From NCBI GenBank assembly GCA_041675005.1, contig JBAYUQ010000018.1:1-64000 (forward strand): a stretch of DNA of 64,000 bases, written 5' to 3'. A program made the translations under genes and the position numbers. Every line of letters begins with the position of its first letter. Position 1 is the first letter of the stretch. Positions 58,470-64,000 of this stretch are shown piece by piece. The DNA comes from PGYR01 sp041675005 (GTDB lineage: Bacteria > Bacteroidota > Ignavibacteria > Kapaibacteriales > UBA2268). The notes beneath the pieces were generated by a model. The model saw only the letters and a list, made by a program, of their open reading frames with translations. It was not told the DNA's origin and ran no database searches.

Positions 58470-61103
58470 ATGGAACTAAAAAGCTACCAAAGAAAAGTAA
58501 TAGAGAATCTTGATGAATACTTGGACTATATTCAGAAGCACAAGAACATTGCCACGGCGTTCAATCAATATTGGTCAGATAAAATAGGCCCTTATAATGT
58601 ATTGACTGGTGAGGGTATGATGCCATATAAGAATAATATCCCAAATGCAGCTCATGTGTGTATCAAGGTGCCAACGGCAGGTGGTAAGACGTTCATAGCT
58701 GTGAACGCTTTGCATACTATTTTTTCAGCTTATGAACCGAGTATGCCCAAAGCAGTTATTTGGTTGGTGCCATGGAGTAATCTATTGCAGCAGACTAAAG
58801 AAGCACTATCGAACCCAAGCCATCCTTATAGAAAGAAACTCAATACACTTTTCAACGGAAGGGTAGAAGTTTACCAAAAAGAAGATTTATTGCAAGGAAC
58901 AAATTTCAATCCGACTGTAGTCAACGATCAGCTGAGCATCTTTGTTATGAGTTTTGCTAGCTTGCGAGCTAGAAACAAAGACGATAGAAAAGTTTATCAG
59001 GAGAATGGGCAACTAGAATCATTTTCAGCACAATTTGAGAATAAAGACCATATACTAGAAGGCGTAGATGACACTGCTTTGATAAATGTATTACGTTCTT
59101 TGAATCCTGTATTAGTTGTGGACGAGAGTCACAATGCAGAAAGTGAGCTAAGTGTAGATATGCTCAAAAATCTGAACCCATCTTTTATACTAGACCTAAC
59201 GGCAACCCCCAAGGAAAATAGCAATATAATCAGCTATGTACCTGCGTTGGAGTTAAAGAAAGAAAATATGGTAAAATTACCAATAATAGTATATAATAAC
59301 CACGACAAAACTGAAGTAATAAATAATGCATTGCACCTACAACGCAAATTAGAGCTACTTGCCAAAAAGCAAGAAGAAGACGGTGGAAAGTATATTAGAC
59401 CTATTGTCCTATTCCAAGCACAGCCAAAAACTAAAGATGATAACACCACATTTGAGAAACTGAAAGAACAGTTATTAAGTGTAGGGATTCCTGAAAATCA
59501 GATAAAAATCAAAACTGCAAATATAGATGAGCTGAAAGGCATTGACCTGATGAGTAAAGATTGCGAAGTTAGGTATATCATAACAATCAATGCACTTAAG
59601 GAAGGTTGGGATTGCCCATTTGCGTATATACTTGCATCATTAGCTGATAGGTCAAGTGCAGTAGATGTAGAACAGATATTGGGCAGAGTACTCCGTCAAC
59701 CTTACGTTCAACAACATAAATCATTTCAGCTTAATGTATCTTACGTTTTGACAGCATCAGCTAAATTTAATGAGACATTGCAGAATATAGTAAAGGGATT
59801 ACAAGAGTCGGGATTTAGTGAAAAAGATTATAGAAAAATAGATAAGATGACGGATGAAGAAAAGGAATCTGCTGTTGAATCAGTTGTGGAGTCATTCTTA
59901 TTCCCTGAACGAGATACGGTCACAGAGGAAGTTATTGATACTGCAAGAGTCGTATATGACCCTACGGAAACCTACGATGATAGTAATTCCAATCCATTCA
60001 TTGACGAAATAGAAGCAGTAGCAGAGGAACAGAACAGACAACTGGAAGAGCAAATAAAACAGCAAGAACAGCAACCAACTGATGAGAGCTCGCATCAAGA
60101 ATTAGGAGATAAGGTGAAACGATATAACGTAAAAGATTCACACAAAGAACTAGTAAAAACGATAGAGTTTCCGCAATTTTTTATTAAAGTACCTACTAGT
60201 GATTTGTTTAATACTGATGAAGAATTGCTAAATAGGGAGTCATTGCTTAAAGATTTCAAACTATCGAATGAAGACATAAAGATTGATTTCGAAAAAAACA
60301 CTTCTGAACTTTATAGGGTTGATTTAGAGGAAGTTAAGAGTAATGATTATACACCAACATTCACAAAGATAGAAAATAGTTTGGTAAAAGATTCTATAGT
60401 CGATTACATTTTCTCTGGTCCTAAAGAGAAACAAATAGAAAACATAACTCACCAAATTATGCAAATAATTGGGAATATGTATCCCATAGCGGACCAACAA
60501 ATAAAGATATACGTCAATCGAATTTTGGGAAGTTTGGATGTTGACCAACTTCGTGATTTGATAGCAAAGAAGTGGAGCTATACAGAAAAAATCAAATCAA
60601 AGATTCGAGAAGTATCAGATGCTTATGCTGAAAAAATGTTTATGGATTTGGTTAAATCTAGACAGATAAATGCTAAAACAAATTGGAGATTAAAAAACCA
60701 AATAATTCCTGGTAAGGTTGGTCCATCGGTTGGGAATTCCTTATATGAAAAGGAAGGGTCGATGAATAACTTTGAAGAGAAAGTTGCTTTGGAAATTGGT
60801 ACAGCATCTAATATCGTGTTTTGGCATAGGAACCTAGAACGTGGAAAGGGATTTTTCATAAATGGCTTTAAAAGCAATCACTATCCTGACTTTATTCTTA
60901 GAACTAAATCTGGAATGACAATAGTAGTTGAAACGAAAGGTGATTATCTAGACGGCTCAGACAGTGAAGCGAAATGTAGGTTAGGTAATGAATGGGAAAA
61001 GCAAGCAGGTAATGACTTTGCTTATTTTATGATTTTCGAGACCAAGAGTATTGATGGTGCTTACAATTTGGATGATGCCAAAAGACTAATTAGTAGTATG
61101 TAA
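58470..61103 (+). CDS. res: type III restriction enzyme subunit (Res, helicase-nuclease)
   Basis: The 877-aa protein has a superfamily 2 helicase core: Walker A V-P-T-A-G-G-K-T (67-74), Walker B V-V-D-E-S-H-N (about 215-221), L-T-A-T-P and the late Q-I-L-G-R-V-L-R-Q motif VI. At its C-terminus is a PD-(D/E)XK nuclease, Y-P-D-F-I-L-R...V-V-E-T-K-G-D (about 805-825). It travels from the unmethylated site by ATP hydrolysis and cleaves some 25-27 bp downstream. Both subunits look intact, so the system is probably active. Confidence 0.93.
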   Translation: MELKSYQRKVIENLDEYLDYIQKHKNIATAFNQYWSDKIGPYNVLTGEGMMPYKNNIPNAAHVCIKVPTAGGKTFIAVNALHTIFSAYEPSMPKAVIWLVPWSNLLQQTKEALSNPSHPYRKKLNTLFNGRVEVYQKEDLLQGTNFNPTVVNDQLSIFVMSFASLRARNKDDRKVYQENGQLESFSAQFENKDHILEGVDDTALINVLRSLNPVLVVDESHNAESELSVDMLKNLNPSFILDLTATPKENSNIISYVPALELKKENMVKLPIIVYNNHDKTEVINNALHLQRKLELLAKKQEEDGGKYIRPIVLFQAQPKTKDDNTTFEKLKEQLLSVGIPENQIKIKTANIDELKGIDLMSKDCEVRYIITINALKEGWDCPFAYILASLADRSSAVDVEQILGRVLRQPYVQQHKSFQLNVSYVLTASAKFNETLQNIVKGLQESGFSEKDYRKIDKMTDEEKESAVESVVESFLFPERDTVTEEVIDTARVVYDPTETYDDSNSNPFIDEIEAVAEEQNRQLEEQIKQQEQQPTDESSHQELGDKVKRYNVKDSHKELVKTIEFPQFFIKVPTSDLFNTDEELLNRESLLKDFKLSNEDIKIDFEKNTSELYRVDLEEVKSNDYTPTFTKIENSLVKDSIVDYIFSGPKEKQIENITHQIMQIIGNMYPIADQQIKIYVNRILGSLDVDQLRDLIAKKWSYTEKIKSKIREVSDAYAEKMFMDLVKSRQINAKTNWRLKNQIIPGKVGPSVGNSLYEKEGSMNNFEEKVALEIGTASNIVFWHRNLERGKGFFINGFKSNHYPDFILRTKSGMTIVVETKGDYLDGSDSEAKCRLGNEWEKQAGNDFAYFMIFETKSIDGAYNLDDAKRLISSM

Positions 61104-61215
61104 CCTTACTGCATGTGCTAATGATTTGGAGTGGGGCAATAGTGATTTTCCACTAGTTAACTTTGACCCATCCAAAGCAGCGTATTCAGAATTAACCAAT
61201 AAACTAGATCCATAG
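61099..61215 (+). pseudogene. possible remnant of a gene's 3' end
   Basis: One frame past the res stop reads C-N-L-T-A-C-A-N-D-L-E-W-G-N-S-D-F-P-L-V-N-F-D-P-S-K-A-A-Y-S-E and ends at TAG 61213. The composition is protein-like with no start codon, and the frame is closed just upstream at 61087. It looks like the surviving end of a gene deleted when the R-M genes arrived or recombined. I do not recognise the family. Confidence 0.3.
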
Positions 61216-61280
61216 TTATATAAGTTTAGTTTTTTGAAGGAATAATGGATTTGTATTGCTTAAACAGAATATTGAATAAT

Positions 61281-62630
61281 TTATTCTCTTGGTAAATCAT
61301 AAATTCTATATTTTCTTCCCTTTGAGCTGAATATTGATTCGTTCAATTCATCATCTGGTATATTTATTTTCGTGTTTTTATCAAATTCCATGTAGCAGAA
61401 ATCTTCAGAATTATAGTTATTATATTTTGGAGCTTCCATTGCGATACCAACTACAATTCTAAGATTGTGATGCTTTAGTTTTGCGTGCTTACATGCGATT
61501 AATAAATTTTTTGTTCTAATGCTTCTTCTTTCAATTAATGATAGGTTACTATTCCTATGGTTAACTTGCATAAAGACATACGCTTTCTCTTCTATATCTG
61601 CTGAAAATAGTATAGTTTTAGCGTGAAAATCACCTTCATGATTCGGAAAACTCTCTATAGCTTGTATCATTTTATTAGAATATTCGCGTCTAATATATCT
61701 AGGTACTTTCGACATCTCTTTGATAGCATTATCTACATTGGTGAGAACTTTGTTATCAAAACCATTTACAGGAATATAGTTGTCTACCGAGTAAGAAATT
61801 AGTCTGTCCCATAAGTAAGAAGGCTTGTTAGAAATGTGTCTTCTTAAATATAGATCTGATTGTACAAAATTCTGCCAAGTACCTTCCTCAATCATAATTA
61901 CATTTACTGTCTCATCTTCTCTAATTAAATCTCGTTCATTAAGAAGATATATTGCCAACAAATCTTCCTCACCCATAAAAGCAAGGACATCATAATAATC
62001 AATTGCTGCTTCTTTAGTGTTAAGGTATCTTCTAAAGTCATCTATTGTATCTAATTCATTTAATATAATATCGAGATTAAAACTATCGAAAACATGAATT
62101 TTAGAAGATTTATCTAATGAAATTCCAAACGGAAAATCATATCCTAAATCATTATCATCTTCATATTTTATAGCAAGACTGCCATATATATTATCGTTAG
62201 ACATTGTTTCACAAGCTTCTTTAGCACCATACGCAATTATTATTTTATGAAATTTCAAATTTTTGTAATCATAACTAACATTAAACAAATTGGTCGCTTG
62301 ATTATCTGTGTAGATTGGATTTCCTTGCCTAATATATCTTTCAGCACCCTTTAGAGAATCCGCTTGTTTCGAAATAACCTTTTTTTCCCATCTTTTCCAA
62401 TCTATCAGTATTTGTTTGTCATCACCATCTGGCTTCATATATTTTTCTCTAACAAAGAAAAGAAAAACTTCATTATCAAATATCGAGATGAAATCACATA
62501 ACTCTTTCTTATCTTTTTTATGGGGATTATTACAAGTCCAAGGTGAGAAAAATAATTTATTACATAACTTTGCTAATTCTACTTCGGAAGGAGTTACACC
62601 TTGTATGCTATCTTCATTCATTTTCATCAC
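61281..62630 (-). CDS. PD-(D/E)XK-like protein next to type III R-M, possible defence gene
   Basis: A 449-aa protein. Near the N-terminus are K-K-E-L-C-D-F-I-S-I-F (E43, D46), a strand V-F-L-F-F-V, then R-E-K (K63), in the order E-x2-D-x16-K of PD-(D/E)XK folds. An I-D-W-K-R-W-E-K-K-V-I...L-K-G-A-E-R-Y-I follows, a pattern I associate with predicted nucleases of unknown role. The remaining ~340 residues show no recognisable motif. It is convergent to res with a 177-bp gap, within the mobile element, so it could be an accessory restriction or abortive-infection factor. Not a known system to me. Confidence 0.6.
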   Translation of the reverse strand: MMKMNEDSIQGVTPSEVELAKLCNKLFFSPWTCNNPHKKDKKELCDFISIFDNEVFLFFVREKYMKPDGDDKQILIDWKRWEKKVISKQADSLKGAERYIRQGNPIYTDNQATNLFNVSYDYKNLKFHKIIIAYGAKEACETMSNDNIYGSLAIKYEDDNDLGYDFPFGISLDKSSKIHVFDSFNLDIILNELDTIDDFRRYLNTKEAAIDYYDVLAFMGEEDLLAIYLLNERDLIREDETVNVIMIEEGTWQNFVQSDLYLRRHISNKPSYLWDRLISYSVDNYIPVNGFDNKVLTNVDNAIKEMSKVPRYIRREYSNKMIQAIESFPNHEGDFHAKTILFSADIEEKAYVFMQVNHRNSNLSLIERRSIRTKNLLIACKHAKLKHHNLRIVVGIAMEAPKYNNYNSEDFCYMEFDKNTKINIPDDELNESIFSSKGRKYRIYDLPRE

Positions 62631-62672
62631 CTATTTAATTTTGATATATAGATAAATGAAAAAATAGCATAA

Positions 62673-63014
62673 ATGTTTGAAGAATATAATTTTGAAAAAG
62701 AACAGTATCTAAAAATACTTCACGATGAATTCAAAGCCATTCTTTCTATACATCAAGACCCTAAGTATAATGCAGATGGTACTTCTAACCGAAAGTTGCT
62801 GTTTGTAACTGCTCTAGTTAATTTTTCAAATCATCACGAGGAAGAATATCATATAATCAAACGGCTATCCAATAACAGAAGCATACTTGACCGAGAAATC
62901 ACAAGGTTGTTTGACTTATCCGAGCAACGGAACAGAAAATTACAATCACTATGCCTACAAGCGGAAATGCAGTTAAATATAGGATTTGCGGATTATGATA
63001 TCATCCCTAGCTAA
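62673..63014 (+). CDS. 113-aa helical element protein, unknown
   Basis: This 113-aa, mostly helical charged protein is divergent from the 449-aa gene with 42 bases between start codons, so they share a control region. It has several His and Glu near the middle (H-H-E-E-E-Y-H) and resembles the 115- and 108-aa proteins only loosely. Function unknown. Confidence 0.5.
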   Translation: MFEEYNFEKEQYLKILHDEFKAILSIHQDPKYNADGTSNRKLLFVTALVNFSNHHEEEYHIIKRLSNNRSILDREITRLFDLSEQRNRKLQSLCLQAEMQLNIGFADYDIIPS

Positions 63015-63066
63015 AACCATTTAATATAACATTCAGATATATATAATATAATTTAATGGTAATACT

Positions 63067-63393
63067 ATGAATATAAAACTGACTGATAAAAGCTATAATA
63101 GCGTCGTGGAAACGGAATATGGTGATCTAGTTGAAAGAATAAATACTTATTCAGAGATTAGGACAGGTGATATTTACCTATCAGATGATGTGAATGAATT
63201 TATGAGTAGGTTAGTATCTGATAAGAGATTGCTTAAGAATGAACTTGCATCAAAAGAGATGTTGGTGTGCCTAGCTAAAGTTCAACATATAAACATCGAT
63301 GAATTAATTGCTGAGATGAATGAGAAGTTAGAATTAATAGTAAAACTACACACATCTCTAGTTAATCTTGTAGAAGATTTACAATCAAATTAG
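63067..63393 (+). CDS. 108-aa helical element protein, paralogue of the one at 55973
   Basis: A 108-aa helical protein. The segment V-E-T-E-Y-G-D-L-V-E-R-I-N-T-Y-S-E-I-R (split here) and D-D-V-N-E-F-M aligns with the 115-aa protein encoded at 55973, so the element carries two divergent members of one small family on opposite strands, either side of the restriction genes. Follows the 113-aa gene by 52 bases. Confidence 0.55.
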   Translation: MNIKLTDKSYNSVVETEYGDLVERINTYSEIRTGDIYLSDDVNEFMSRLVSDKRLLKNELASKEMLVCLAKVQHINIDELIAEMNEKLELIVKLHTSLVNLVEDLQSN

Positions 63394-63463
63394 CATTTAG
63401 ACCTTACGTAATTCTAAATATCCGCTTACCGTATTGTTAATTAGACTGCCAATTACGAACATA

Positions 63464-63496
63464 AACAGCCACAGATTGATTTTTGGGGCTGTTTTG
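63464..63496 (+). terminator. terminator-like hairpin in the gap after 63393
   Basis: AACAGCC (63464-63470) and GGCTGTT (63487-63493) form a 7-bp stem followed by TTGG, so the T-run is poor. It is the only structure in the 306-bp gap 63394-63699, which otherwise shows AT-rich sequence and no convincing gene. Confidence 0.45.
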
Positions 63497-63699
63497 GTAG
63501 TACGACCTGCCTATTAGTAAAAAACGTCCTTTAAAACGCCAATAGACCTATAAAGTATAATCAATCCAAAGAACCTCGACCATCATATTTAGGTAATAAC
63601 TTATATGAATTTAATATATAGTAAAATACCGCTAATGTCACACATGTATATATTATGTGAAATGTAGGTAGAATTTGCGAACTAAATATAAGATGAAAT

Positions 63700-64000
63700 A
63701 TGGTAGATAAAGTATTGTTAGTATCAAAAGATAAGAATACAGTGAACAAACTAAAAGAAGTTAAATTTGCTAATAGAACTGTAACAAAAGAAGTAGTTAA
63801 TGAAGAGTATAATTATGTCAATGAATATACCAAATGTAGCTATGATAATCTAAAGATATTAGTAAAGTATAATGAAGTTGCTATCATAGGTTCTGTTAGA
63901 AAGTATATGGCAATACAAAAGAACAAAGACTTGCTACTATACAATCCAACGATAAGTGATCTATATGATTTTTGTGATGCAGTGGAGAGTGATTTAGGAA
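63700..64000 (+). CDS. 5' part of an element protein running off the window
   Basis: ATG 63700 opens a frame of at least 100 codons with no stop before the window edge: M-V-D-K-V-L-L-V-S-K-D-K-N-T, then K-Y-N-E-V-A-I-I-G-S-V-R-K-Y and L-L-L-Y-N-P-T-I-S-D-L-Y-D-F. It is Lys/Asn/Val-rich and soluble. Position in the element suggests a replication, mobilisation or cargo protein, but the visible part shows no motif. A leftward 62-codon frame overlaps it and is probably noise. Confidence 0.5.
   Translation, partial: MVDKVLLVSKDKNTVNKLKEVKFANRTVTKEVVNEEYNYVNEYTKCSYDNLKILVKYNEVAIIGSVRKYMAIQKNKDLLLYNPTISDLYDFCDAVESDLG

Noticed and set aside
63561..63749. Leftward 62-codon frame with hydrophobic stretches
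   Set aside because: It overlaps the rightward frame from 63700, has no SD and is biased by the AT-rich sequence; not convincing as a gene.
1..64000. CRISPR arrays, tRNA or rRNA genes, insertion sequences
   Set aside because: No regularly spaced repeat-spacer pattern, no cloverleaf-type tRNA ends, no rRNA and no IS transposase were found on reading both strands. The only regular repeats are the 12-bp trio at 10898 and the TGGGTA series at 28736.

Overview
The window is AT-rich DNA from a member of the Bacteroidota/Chlorobi (FCB) group. Three secreted proteins (29009-32020, 37629-38555, 41783-44380) end in what look like type IX secretion (T9SS) sorting domains. Host genes have A/T-rich leaders without clear Shine-Dalgarno (SD) sequences. 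The gene set (bacterial Popeye protein, ATP-cone nuclease, PD40/beta-barrel peptidase) fits that group, possibly an Ignavibacteria- or Kapabacteria-like lineage. Genus and species cannot be named from what is visible.

The window has three blocks. (1) 1-28.8 kb is most of a prophage with a Mu-like head module and a long non-contractile-looking tail. It starts with the tail of an early region: the end of a VRR-NUC-like nuclease, a dATP/dGTP diphosphohydrolase, a Mor-like regulator and a broken Myb-like gene. An accessory cassette follows, under a promoter present twice almost identically: amidoligase, a small protein and a gamma-glutamylcyclotransferase, then a membrane protein and a 29-residue peptide gene. 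The head genes form two divergent operons either side of a 158-bp control region with three 12-bp tandem repeats. Leftward are a ParB-methyltransferase, terminase small and large subunits, a portal-MuF fusion and a gpG-like protein. Rightward are a ClpP-like protease with nested scaffold, major capsid, cement, gp36/gp37-like proteins, a lysis cassette, tail proteins, a tail chaperone with a probable -1 frameshift, and the tape measure as last gene. No integrase or transposase lies inside the window.

(2) 29.0-54.0 kb is chromosome: a secreted FG-GAP/ASPIC protein, a Popeye-domain protein, an operon of ATP-cone endonuclease, beta-CASP hydrolase and Tat-exported aminotransferase, an esterase, a vWA-OmpA lipoprotein, proline dehydrogenase with an EEP lipoprotein, tadA-rsmI-tmk with a secreted metalloprotease, a NifX-like protein with flavoprotein, a cluster of palindromic repeats, dinB, and a peptidase/PD40/beta-barrel protein.

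(3) 54.3 kb to the right edge is an integrative element: a Bacteroidota-type tyrosine recombinase, an excisionase-like protein, a complete type III restriction-modification system (Mod-Res), a PD-(D/E)XK-like protein that may be a further defence gene, related small proteins, and a gene cut by the window edge.

The best candidates for undescribed biology are the prophage amidoligase/GGCT cassette with its duplicated promoter and co-regulated 29-residue peptide, the 449-aa nuclease-like protein beside the type III system, and the ATP-cone nuclease/beta-CASP operon.
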